Shown piece after piece: positions 19,013 to 26,758 of a stretch of 64,000 bases of DNA. Under the pieces are notes generated by a model. It saw only the letters and a list, made by a program, of their open reading frames with translations, was not told where the DNA came from and ran no database searches. Origin of the DNA: an uncultured Bacteroides sp. (GTDB lineage Bacteria; Bacteroidota; Bacteroidia; Bacteroidales; Bacteroidaceae); assembly GCA_959606905.1 (NCBI GenBank), contig CAUHML010000009.1, positions 1-64,000 of the forward strand, written 5' to 3'. The translations under genes were made by a program, and so were the position numbers. How positions within the stretch are numbered: position 1 is the stretch's first letter; every line of letters starts with the position of its first letter.

Positions 19013-20205
19013 CGTAATTTGTTTTTATGATAATGAGGCGTTACTTTAATTTTGAAATAAATGGCGGAGACTACCGTCAGACAGGCACCGAAAAGGTAGG
19101 CTTTGTCAAACGTGCTGATTTCGGCGATATATCCTCCCGTCAGCATACCGATACCGATTCCCACATCCCAGGAGGTCAGGTAAGTGGAAGTTGCCGTTCC
19201 TCGCTGACTGTTGGGGGCAAGGTTGACGAACAAGGTATTGAAAGCCGGAAACATGATTCCGAATCCGATGCCCATTAATAAAGCGATTCCGAAAAACAGA
19301 ATCGTACAGGCTGTGTCGCTCCATTGAATCAGATACACGCAGCCTGCGAGCAGGAAGAAGCTGAACACTACTAAATATAATCCCGCTGCTATCACTTGTG
19401 TGATTCTTCCTCGATCTACCAGCTTTCCCGAAAAGATACGGGAGATAGCCATGCCGACTGCCATAAAGGTAAAGAAGAATCCGGTTTGTGTGTGTAGTCC
19501 TATCTGTCGGGCATACATAGCGACATAGTTGGTTGTCATCCCATAAGGAATGGAAAGTAGCAACAAGCTAAGTCCCGCAGGCATTCCTTTCAGCAAGATA
19601 AAACGATCGAGCGAAATCGGCTCACGCTTTACAGGAGGCTTATAAGGTGTCTTTACTAGACTGGCTGATAAAAATCCTAATATACATGCCCCGAATGCGT
19701 AACAGAATATTGTTGCAAATGAGACTCCGGCGTCATGCAGAAAAAGTCCGAACATCGGTCCGATAGACATTGCCGTATTATTGGTTAGACCATAATATCC
19801 CAATCCTTCCCCTCTGCGCGAAGAAGGCATAATGTCGATTACTACTGTATTTCCGCCTACGGTAACCATTCCGAAAGAGACACCGTGAATGATGCGGAAC
19901 ATAATAAATAAGGTAAGAGAACCTGCAATCAGATATCCGCCGAACATCATCATAAATATGAAATATGCGAAAAGATAGAGAGGTTTACGGGCAAAGGTAT
20001 CGAGCAGATAACCGGAAAATGGGCGGATACAGAGTGCTGCTACCGTATAGCAGGAAAGAACAATACCAATAGTAGAATTTCCCGCCTGGAAGAACTCGGA
20101 CAGATAGAACGGCAAAACAGGGATTAGCAACCAAAAACCGAAGTAGAGCAAAAAGTTGGCTGCCAAGATGAAACAATAACTGGAAGTAATGAGTCTATCC
20201 TTCAT
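19009..20205 (-). CDS. Major facilitator superfamily transporter
   Basis: 398 aa with about 12 membrane helices. The typical MFS cytoplasmic loop 2-3 motif appears as RPFSGYLLDTFARKPLYLFAYF and again after TM8 as SRIFSGKLVDRGRI. Drug-efflux-like (DHA) family; substrate unknown. Shares a 4-base overlap with nth. Confidence 0.88.
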   Translation of the reverse strand: MKDRLITSSYCFILAANFLLYFGFWLLIPVLPFYLSEFFQAGNSTIGIVLSCYTVAALCIRPFSGYLLDTFARKPLYLFAYFIFMMMFGGYLIAGSLTLFIMFRIIHGVSFGMVTVGGNTVVIDIMPSSRRGEGLGYYGLTNNTAMSIGPMFGLFLHDAGVSFATIFCYAFGACILGFLSASLVKTPYKPPVKREPISLDRFILLKGMPAGLSLLLLSIPYGMTTNYVAMYARQIGLHTQTGFFFTFMAVGMAISRIFSGKLVDRGRITQVIAAGLYLVVFSFFLLAGCVYLIQWSDTACTILFFGIALLMGIGFGIMFPAFNTLFVNLAPNSQRGTATSTYLTSWDVGIGIGMLTGGYIAEISTFDKAYLFGACLTVVSAIYFKIKVTPHYHKNKLR

Positions 20206-20225
20206 AATTGGAGAAGTTAAGAATG

Positions 20226-20295
20226 GAGAGTTGAGAGTTAAGGGTTAGCTACATTATTCTGCATAGCCACTCTCAATTCTCAACTCTCAACTCTC
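20226..20295. repeat. Inverted repeat of GAGAGTT units between pheS and the MFS gene
   Basis: GAGAGTTGAGAGTT at 20226-20239 is exactly reverse-complementary to 20282-20295, with an additional partial CTCTCAATTCTCAAC copy at 20270-20284. Directly repeated 7-mers inside each arm make a slippery stem of 14 or more base pairs around a 42-base loop. It follows pheS on the minus strand and may act as a terminator or processing structure. Confidence 0.6.
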
Positions 20296-20304
20296 AACCT
20301 GTTT

Positions 20305-21324
20305 TTAGTATGCGCTCTCGAATTCTTTCAAGAAGCGTGTGTCGTTTTCGGAGAACATACGGAGGTCTTTCACCTGATATTTCAGGTTTGTGATACGTTC
20401 GATACCCATACCGAGAGCATAACCGCTGTATACTTTGCTGTCAATGCCGTTGGATTCAAGTACGTTCGGGTCTACCATACCACAACCGAGGATTTCCACC
20501 CAACCGGTATGCTTGCAGAACGGGCAACCTTTACCACCGCAGATGTTACAACTGATATCCATTTCAGCACTGGGTTCTGTAAAGGGGAAGTATGACGGAC
20601 GCAGGCGAATCTTAGTATCTGCACCGAACATCTCTTTAGCGAAAAGCAGCAATACCTGTTTCAAGTCGGTGAATGATACGTCTTTGTCTACATACAGAGC
20701 TTCTACCTGGTGGAAGAAACAGTGCGCACGGTAGCTGATTGCTTCGTTACGGTATACACGTCCCGGACAGATGATGCGGATAGGAGGCTGTGACGTTTCC
20801 ATAACGCGGGTCTGTACGGAAGAAGTATGTGTACGCAATACAACATCCGGGTGAGCCTCGATGAAGAAAGTATCCTGCATATCGCGTGCCGGATGGTCTT
20901 CGGCAAAGTTCAGTGCCGAGAATACGTGCCAGTCATCTTCTATTTCCGGTCCTTCAGCGATGCTGAATCCCAAACGGGCGAAGATGTCGATAATTTCATT
21001 TTTTACAATGGTAAGCGGGTGACGTGTACCGAGTTCGACGGGATAAGCCGAGCGTGTCAAATCCAATCCGTCACAACCGTTGTCTTGACTTTCAAACTGT
21101 TCTTTCAGTGCGTTGATTTTATCCTGCGCTTTTGTTTTCAGTTCATTCAGTCTCATGCCGACTTCTTTTTTCTGTTCGGCAGCTACGTTACGGAAATCCG
21201 CCATCAAATCGTTAATGGCTCCCTTCTTACTCAGGTATTTGATGCGGAGAGCTTCGAGTTCTTCGGCATTGGAGGCGTGCAAAGCTTCCACCTCTTTCAG
21301 AAGTTGTTCAATCTTAGCTATCAT
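20305..21324 (-). CDS. pheS: Phenylalanyl-tRNA synthetase alpha subunit
   Basis: 339 aa. N-terminal coiled coil (IEQLLKEVEALHASNAEELEALRIKYLSKKG) that contacts tRNA, then class II synthetase motif 2 (ICPGRVYRNEAISYRAHCFFHQVEALYVDKD) and motif 3 (LGMGIERITNLKYQVKDLRMF). The phenylalanine pocket SCNICGGKGCPFCKHTGWVEILGCGMVDPNVL includes CxxC pairs. Charges tRNA-Phe with PheT, which is not in the window. Confidence 0.97.
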   Translation of the reverse strand: MIAKIEQLLKEVEALHASNAEELEALRIKYLSKKGAINDLMADFRNVAAEQKKEVGMRLNELKTKAQDKINALKEQFESQDNGCDGLDLTRSAYPVELGTRHPLTIVKNEIIDIFARLGFSIAEGPEIEDDWHVFSALNFAEDHPARDMQDTFFIEAHPDVVLRTHTSSVQTRVMETSQPPIRIICPGRVYRNEAISYRAHCFFHQVEALYVDKDVSFTDLKQVLLLFAKEMFGADTKIRLRPSYFPFTEPSAEMDISCNICGGKGCPFCKHTGWVEILGCGMVDPNVLESNGIDSKVYSGYALGMGIERITNLKYQVKDLRMFSENDTRFLKEFESAY

Positions 21325-21366
21325 ATTTTTGATGTATTGTTATTCAGTTTCTTAGTAAAAACCGTG

Positions 21367-21374
21367 CAAAGATA
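21367..21374 (-). promoter_or_regulatory. -7 box for pheS
   Basis: Minus-strand TATCTTTG, exact TAnnTTTG match, 43 bases upstream of the pheS ATG, in a divergent promoter region. Confidence 0.55.
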
Positions 21375-21405
21375 TAATTTTATCACGAACCATCGAAATA
21401 ATTTG

Positions 21406-21413
21406 TATCTTTG
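21406..21413 (+). promoter_or_regulatory. -7 box for the TonB-C-like protein gene
   Basis: TATCTTTG, exact TAnnTTTG match, 32 bases upstream of the ATG at 21445. Confidence 0.55.
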
Positions 21414-21444
21414 TTGCCGATACGCATTGAAAATCCGGCAACTT

Positions 21445-22458
21445 ATGAAAAAGATTGTTTTCTTTATTCTACTTTTGACCTTATCTTTTCGTCTTACGGC
21501 ACAGATTGATTATCTGGAGCCGGTGAAACCTTTCACTACTTACACAGGCGAATTGGGCGAATATTATCGCAATGTATTTTCTTTATTGAACACAGGCTTT
21601 CAGCAACAACCGTATGCTCGTTTTGTAGCAATTCCTTCTTTCTCGCCCGAGTATGCCATGTCGGTAGAGAAGAAGGGTGGGCGTTATTGTTTGGTTTCGA
21701 ACACATTGTCGCGTACCTATTGGCAAGCAGAGAAAGGAACAGTGACGGTAGATACGAGAACGGTGGTTATCAGTTCGTCCCTTTATCAGTCTTTGGGTGC
21801 CATTTTTCGTACGGTGACGAGTCAGGTGCAGGATTTGGACGGTTCTACGGCAGGTTTGGACGGAGTCGTTTATTATTTCACTTCGACGGATGCGAAAGGT
21901 ACAAATCAGATGGGACGTAAGTGGTCCCCGAAAAAAGGTTCTTTAATGGATCGTCTTGTGTTGGTCTGTCAGTCGGCTTATATGTTATCCAGAGGAGAAG
22001 ATATTTCGGAACAGGCGGTGGCGGAAGAAGCTGCTGCTTTATTGAAGGAGTTGCAACAGCGCACTAAGGAGCAACCGGATGCTTATAAGAAACCGATGTA
22101 TGTCGGAATTTATCAGGTGGGGCCTCAGCAGAGGTCGCTTTCCGGTAAACAGATAGAAGAACTTGCTCATTTGTCCGGCACTACTCCGGAAGAATATATT
22201 GCAGATCAAATGGTTTATCCGGCAAATCTTTTAGCCAAGAATATATCGGGATATGCTTTGTGTGAGTTTACGATTGATAAGGAAGGAGTGATTCTGCGTC
22301 CTCATATTTTGAAAGCTACTCATTCCGAGTTTGCCGAGGAGGCTCTTCGTATTGTAAAGGGAATGCCGAAATGGTCGCCGGCACTGGCGGGAGGAAAGCC
22401 GACGGATAGTAACTATACGCTTTATATTCCTTTCCGTCCAAAGTTATATAAGCCATAG
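21445..22458 (+). CDS. Secreted protein with a TonB-like C-terminal domain
   Basis: 337 aa. ATG 21445 gives signal peptide MKKIVFFILLLTLSFRLTAQ; upstream codons in the same frame run through the divergent pheS gene and are not coding. The last ~75 residues (GYALCEFTIDKEGVILRPHILKATHSEFAEEALRIVKGMPKWSPA) match the TonB/TonB-like C-terminal fold, which binds TonB-box peptides or peptidoglycan. No proline-rich spacer or N-terminal anchor, so it is not a classical TonB. Middle part unknown. Confidence 0.75.
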   Translation: MKKIVFFILLLTLSFRLTAQIDYLEPVKPFTTYTGELGEYYRNVFSLLNTGFQQQPYARFVAIPSFSPEYAMSVEKKGGRYCLVSNTLSRTYWQAEKGTVTVDTRTVVISSSLYQSLGAIFRTVTSQVQDLDGSTAGLDGVVYYFTSTDAKGTNQMGRKWSPKKGSLMDRLVLVCQSAYMLSRGEDISEQAVAEEAAALLKELQQRTKEQPDAYKKPMYVGIYQVGPQQRSLSGKQIEELAHLSGTTPEEYIADQMVYPANLLAKNISGYALCEFTIDKEGVILRPHILKATHSEFAEEALRIVKGMPKWSPALAGGKPTDSNYTLYIPFRPKLYKP

Positions 22459-22525
22459 GAAAATGCGTTTACGTTCCTTTCAGGAGATAAGCATTTGAAA
22501 AACATTTAGTTTTATGAAGAGTTAT

Positions 22526-23293
22526 TTATTTACCATATTTCATTGTTGCAAAACGAATTATCCTCAATTTATATTTGTTTACGAATACGGCCAACAAATT
22601 AAAAAACATAGAAAGTAAGATAATACATATAATAGCGGCAAAGACATAGGTGGTATCGTATAAGCCACTTGCTTTTAGAATGATATATCCTAAACCAGCT
22701 TCAGAGGCTATAAATTCGCCAATGAATGCTCCCAAAACACAGAAGCCGGCATTCAGTTTGAGTGATTGGATAACCCAATCCAGTGAGGCTGGGAATGAGA
22801 GCATCCAAAAGCGTTGTTTGTTGGTAGCATGATTGATTTTGAAAAAAGTATCGTCACTTTCAGAGATTTTGCTTGCTCCTTCATAGGTTTGAAAAGCAGT
22901 AATAAAAACAGTAGAGAGGAATGCCAATACAATTTTCATTTTCAATCCGGTTCCAAACCAAATAATCATTAGAGGAGCCAATGCGAAAGTAGGAATTGAA
23001 CTAAGTGCTATTATATAAGGATGAGTTATTTTCGAGCATTTTGGAGAATAGACTAAAATAAAACCTATAATACATCCAATGAATAGCCCAAACAGCAATC
23101 CGACAAATGATTCATAAGCAGTTATGAATGTATGATATGGCAGGTCGCCAGATACCGTTTTCTCATATAACAATGTTATTATTCTCACAGGGGAAGAAAA
23201 CATGGTTGAAAAGCCTGACTGAAATTTAGCATATGCTTCCCAAGCAATCAGTAAAACAGCCAATGGTACCCATTGTAATATTTTATTTCTCAT
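22526..23293 (-). CDS. ABC transporter permease (SsuC/TauC/NrtB family)
   Basis: 255 aa with about six membrane helices and the EAA-type loop (TVFITAFQTYEGASKISESDDTFFKINHATNKQRFWMLSFPASLDWVIQSLKL) contacting the ATPase. Binding-protein-dependent permease family for sulfonates, nitrate, aliphatic amines or pyrimidine precursors. The ATG overlaps the ATPase gene by 11 bases; it is the last gene of the four-gene uptake operon. Confidence 0.9.
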   Translation of the reverse strand: MRNKILQWVPLAVLLIAWEAYAKFQSGFSTMFSSPVRIITLLYEKTVSGDLPYHTFITAYESFVGLLFGLFIGCIIGFILVYSPKCSKITHPYIIALSSIPTFALAPLMIIWFGTGLKMKIVLAFLSTVFITAFQTYEGASKISESDDTFFKINHATNKQRFWMLSFPASLDWVIQSLKLNAGFCVLGAFIGEFIASEAGLGYIILKASGLYDTTYVFAAIICIILLSMFFNLLAVFVNKYKLRIIRFATMKYGK

Positions 23294-24014
23294 ATTTCAA
23301 ATTCTCAACGATTTCAAAAAAAAGTTTTTTATATTCGCTTGTGTCTATTCTTTCGTCAGGGGAAAGTGAGCAATATTCTTTAGCGGGCTTTATTTCTAAT
23401 AACTCAGTTGGACTTCTCATAATTAGAATACGGTCGCTTAAAAGCAATGCCTGATCAATATTATGGGTGATAAAGATCATTGTTTTATTACTCTTGATGA
23501 GATATTCCCATATATAGAGTTTAATACTGTTCAGTGCATTAATATCAATGGCGTTAAAAGGTTCATCAAGCAGAAATAATGAAGCGTCGGTGAGTAGAGT
23601 TTGTAACAATCCGATCCGTTGTTTCATTCCTCCGGAGAGTTCTTTGGGGAACTTGTTTAGAGCTTCCGTTTCTATGTTGAATAAGTCTAGTATTTCTTTG
23701 GCAGCCTGCTTCTGTATGTTGTCAACAGGTATTCCCCGTAGTTCACAAGCAAGAAAAGTGTTTTCCCACGCTGTCCTATAAGGCAATAATGTGACATCCT
23801 GCATCAAATAGGCTATATTCTTATCCGATTTCTTGATTTCTCCTTTAGAAGGTAGTAAAACTCCGGCAATAAGATTCAGCAATGTCGTTTTTCCGCAACC
23901 GCTATTGCCGACAATAGATACAATATCTCCTCTATCAATATAAAGATTTAAATTAGAAAATACTGTATGTTTGTTATTGTAGGCAAACCCTACATTTTGT
24001 AGTTCAATCATCAT
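23283..24014 (-). CDS. ABC transporter ATP-binding protein (SsuB/TauB family)
   Basis: 243 aa. Walker A GNSGCGKTT (residues ~36-44), Q-loop YLMQDVTLLPYRTAWEN, signature LSGGMKQRIGLLQTL, Walker B LFLLDEPFNAID and H-loop ITHN. Energises the import system with the permease downstream. Overlaps both neighbours by about 11 bases, so expression is coupled. Confidence 0.93.
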   Translation of the reverse strand: MMIELQNVGFAYNNKHTVFSNLNLYIDRGDIVSIVGNSGCGKTTLLNLIAGVLLPSKGEIKKSDKNIAYLMQDVTLLPYRTAWENTFLACELRGIPVDNIQKQAAKEILDLFNIETEALNKFPKELSGGMKQRIGLLQTLLTDASLFLLDEPFNAIDINALNSIKLYIWEYLIKSNKTMIFITHNIDQALLLSDRILIMRSPTELLEIKPAKEYCSLSPDERIDTSEYKKLFFEIVENLKYEK

Positions 24015-25356
24015 AACGACTCGTTTTTTTCAACTTAGGGAATACCCCCAGACTAGTTAGGATACCCCATATTAAAGATAATGCACCAAATATTAAACCG
24101 ACATTCGATATGTAATCATGATTATTGTTATAAAAAGTCTGGTATACCACATACCCTACAACACATACAAATAAAATAAAGCACAGGATATACCAAAAAT
24201 CCTTTTTCATGAAAAACAAAATCTTATTCTTCAGTTTTCTGATCAAATGATATGGTATTTCTTTGTCAAAAGTATTGCAATCTACTCCAAAATCCTCAAC
24301 AATCTTTCTTTCTGCAGTGTGTGCAGGATTTTTGAAGAACATTTTTTGATATATACCTGCAACATATGCTTCATTCTCATTGGGTCTGGTTGGCGAGTTG
24401 TGCTCCCTCATATATTCAAATATATTTATCCCATGCGAAAGGTAATAATTTACTGTTTTTTTCCAATCAGAAAATGAGATATCGGTAGTCATCGGATATA
24501 GATGATCACTGTTAATAATTGATATAATGATTTCTGTTTTTTCTTTTTGAATATTTTCGTCAGGCATCCGATAACTATCAATCTCATCACTGATTTTATA
24601 ACATACTTCTGTGGCTATTTCAGGTGATGAATATATAATAAAAATGGCTTTCTGAATAGCCTCCAAGACAAGTGCCAGCATGTCCTCGTACTGCTTACAT
24701 ATATATCTGCTGGTTATAATAGTTGTAGCTATGCTTTCATCATTATTATTCGCCATATGGCTGTAAATACAAATTTTGTTCTCAATATATTTTCTTGCCA
24801 TTAAATTTAAGTCACCCGTCAGAGCTATGGATTCGGAATCATTAATGCATTTCTCTATTTCTTCGGAAAAATCAACAGGTTTGATTTTATAATTGTTTTT
24901 ATTTAATAGTTGAGAACAGCAAGAGTTGGCAGTAATGTATGAACTATTAGGTGTATAAAGACGTTTGGCTTTTAATTCCTTAATATCCATAAACCCATTA
25001 TGCGAATTATTATCTAATTCCTCATTATAGGGACAAATAACCCAAAAAGGCAATTTGTTTATCAATTTGCCTATAACTTTTATATCTGTTTTGTTATCAA
25101 AACTTTTATGTTGCCGCAATATAGAAGTCGGGTCTGAAATAGCAATTGCTATTTCGTCTAATTTGCATTTACGTGCATTCCTGTTAAAATCCAACATACT
25201 GTCAATAGCGTCATCATCGCCATCACAAATGCGAAACTCTATATCATCCTTTATTCTCTTTGCCTCAAATACAGATTTAAAAATACCTTTTTCTTTTGCC
25301 AGAAAAAGAGGAAGGTACATATATGTTTTTGCGGCTAACATAAATATGATTTTCAT
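24004..25356 (-). CDS. Substrate-binding-protein-like domain without signal peptide, fused to two C-terminal membrane helices
   Basis: 450 aa from ATG 25356 (a TTG at 25377 is in frame). Residues 1-120 align by eye with the neighbouring binding lipoprotein: FMLAAKTYMYLPLFLAKEKGIFKS against FGDVFIYIPLYLANTKGFFKE, IAISDPTSI against FGIADPTFV, and IGKLINKLPFWVICPYN against IGSIVNSVPFWALTKNP. There is no signal peptide. Two hydrophobic helices lie near the C-terminus (WYILCFILFVCVVGYVVYQTF and VGLIFGALSLIWGILTSL). This suggests a cytoplasmic ligand-binding domain tethered to the inner membrane, perhaps a sensor or regulator for the transporter. Function is inference; no family name recognised. 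Confidence 0.75.
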   Translation of the reverse strand: MKIIFMLAAKTYMYLPLFLAKEKGIFKSVFEAKRIKDDIEFRICDGDDDAIDSMLDFNRNARKCKLDEIAIAISDPTSILRQHKSFDNKTDIKVIGKLINKLPFWVICPYNEELDNNSHNGFMDIKELKAKRLYTPNSSYITANSCCSQLLNKNNYKIKPVDFSEEIEKCINDSESIALTGDLNLMARKYIENKICIYSHMANNNDESIATTIITSRYICKQYEDMLALVLEAIQKAIFIIYSSPEIATEVCYKISDEIDSYRMPDENIQKEKTEIIISIINSDHLYPMTTDISFSDWKKTVNYYLSHGINIFEYMREHNSPTRPNENEAYVAGIYQKMFFKNPAHTAERKIVEDFGVDCNTFDKEIPYHLIRKLKNKILFFMKKDFWYILCFILFVCVVGYVVYQTFYNNNHDYISNVGLIFGALSLIWGILTSLGVFPKLKKTSRYDD

Positions 25357-25373
25357 ATTCAATAACTTTTTTG

Positions 25374-26333
25374 TCAACGTGCTTTTTCAGCGAAATTCAT
25401 ATCTAATACACTTTCTATATTATCCAATGATTTTAAATCTCCCATACGGTGACGTAATGCAACGGCTTGTTTCCAAGCTTCCGGTGAGATTACTGCGTTT
25501 TGAGGTAATGTGTTTGAGTCTACCATGCGTTTGATGGCCTGTGCTATTATATTCTTATTCACATCAGGGTATAGTTCTGCCATATAGTAAGCGGCACTAT
25601 CAGGATACTCATGTGCAAATTTTTCAGCTTTGGTAATAGCATTGATAAAATGCTGGACTATTTCAGGTTTTTCATCGATAGTCTTTTTACTTGTTGTGAT
25701 ACCTGTGAAGGTAAAATCCGGATATTTATCAGCAAAAGAATAAACGACCTTTGCTCCATTGGCTACCGCTATTGAAACATTCGGTTCCAATTCAAGGGCG
25801 ATATCAGCATTGCCGGTATCAAGCATAGGTAATAAAGTTCCAAATGCACCTTGTCTGATATTTGTAGGCAAATTAGCTTCTTTGAACATTTCAGTTTGAA
25901 CTGTATATGCTGTAGAAGGAGCAGAGAAGGTAGCTACGCTGTAAGGAGCTAACATCGCGGCATTCGTAATTTGAGGAACATTGGGATTTTTTGTCAGAGC
26001 CCAAAAGGGAACACTGTTGACAATACTTCCTATCACACATCCATCTATTCCTTGTTCCTTAGCAATAGCAACAAAAGTAGGATCTGCAATACCAAATAAA
26101 GCGGAACCACCAATTACCGCTGCATAGGTTTTATCGTCCCCTCCAGTGTTTATCAGATCAACTTTCAAACCTTCTTCTTTGAAAAATCCTTTGGTATTTG
26201 CCAAATATAGAGGTATATATATGAATACATCTCCAAACTGTGCAACTTTAATTGTTTCTAATTCTGATTTATTGGTATGACATGCTGAAAGAAATATAAT
26301 CAGCACTGACAGATAATAATATACACTTTTCAT
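25374..26333 (-). CDS. ABC substrate-binding lipoprotein, NMT1/THI5-like
   Basis: 319 aa, leader MKSVYYYLSVLIIFLSAC with lipobox Cys18. IKVAQFGDVFIYIPLYLANTKGFFKEEGLKVDLI and GGSALFGIADPTFV are typical of NMT1/THI5-like and TauA/SsuA binding proteins. Periplasmic-facing, anchored to a membrane. First gene of the operon that continues with the SBP-like membrane protein, ATPase and permease. No TPP or other riboswitch pattern was seen upstream, so the ligand is left open. Confidence 0.87.
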   Translation of the reverse strand: MKSVYYYLSVLIIFLSACHTNKSELETIKVAQFGDVFIYIPLYLANTKGFFKEEGLKVDLINTGGDDKTYAAVIGGSALFGIADPTFVAIAKEQGIDGCVIGSIVNSVPFWALTKNPNVPQITNAAMLAPYSVATFSAPSTAYTVQTEMFKEANLPTNIRQGAFGTLLPMLDTGNADIALELEPNVSIAVANGAKVVYSFADKYPDFTFTGITTSKKTIDEKPEIVQHFINAITKAEKFAHEYPDSAAYYMAELYPDVNKNIIAQAIKRMVDSNTLPQNAVISPEAWKQAVALRHRMGDLKSLDNIESVLDMNFAEKAR

Positions 26334-26559
26334 AATTGATTATTTTTATATTTCTAAAAGCATAAGTGGTGGATATCTAATTCCATGTCGAAAATATAAA
26401 GACATTAGTTAACTACAGACATTATAGTTGTATAAATAAAAGCACGGACTTTCACAAGCCCGAGCATTTATATTCTTAAAAACATCTCCTTGTCTTGGGG
26501 AAATAAGGGACTAGTAAATTGCTTTCTAGTACGATAAGTGAGATGCATTAAGAGCAGAA

Positions 26560-26595
26560 AAGGGATGCCCGTGGGAAATAAGGGAGGCATCCCTT
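26560..26595 (-). terminator. Second terminator downstream of the surface lipoprotein gene
   Basis: AAGGGATGCC (26560-26569) pairs perfectly with GGCATCCCTT (26586-26595); on the minus strand the stem runs into TTTTC. The stem core GGCATC/GATGCC is shared with the next hairpin at 26704-26745. Confidence 0.6.
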
Positions 26596-26703
26596 CCAAG
26601 AGACAAACATTTGAAAATATACTTTCACAAGCATAATTTTCAGTTGATCTCTCAGTATATTTCTTTTAAAGAATTTATTGTCTCGTATAATAAAACTTGT
26701 AAA

Positions 26704-26745
26704 GAGAAGGCATCTCTAGTCTCAAAGAGAATTAGGATGCCTCTC
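26704..26745 (-). terminator. First terminator downstream of the surface lipoprotein gene
   Basis: GAGAAGGCATC (26704-26714) pairs with GATGCCTCTC (26736-26745) with one bulged A and a 21-base loop. It begins 14 bases after the stop of the minus-strand gene ending at 26759, and a T-rich run follows. Confidence 0.6.
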
Positions 26746-26758
26746 AATTATAAGTTAT

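Larger units (their letters stand above)
26334..26758. other. 425-base gap with two terminator-like hairpins
   Basis: No plausible gene. The stretch is AT-rich. It holds two strong hairpins (26560-26595 and 26704-26745) described separately, and a weaker imperfect one near 26443-26466. The promoter of the ABC operon should also lie here (just above 26333), but no convincing TAnnTTTG box was found on the minus strand. Confidence 0.6.

Noticed and set aside
20827..21444. Long N-terminal extension of the TonB-C-like protein across pheS
   Set aside because: It is antisense to pheS; the signal peptide at 21445 and a promoter box at 21406 give the true start.
26334..26420. TPP riboswitch upstream of the NMT1/THI5-like ABC operon
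   Set aside because: The conserved CTGAGA and ACCTGA elements of THI boxes are not present.
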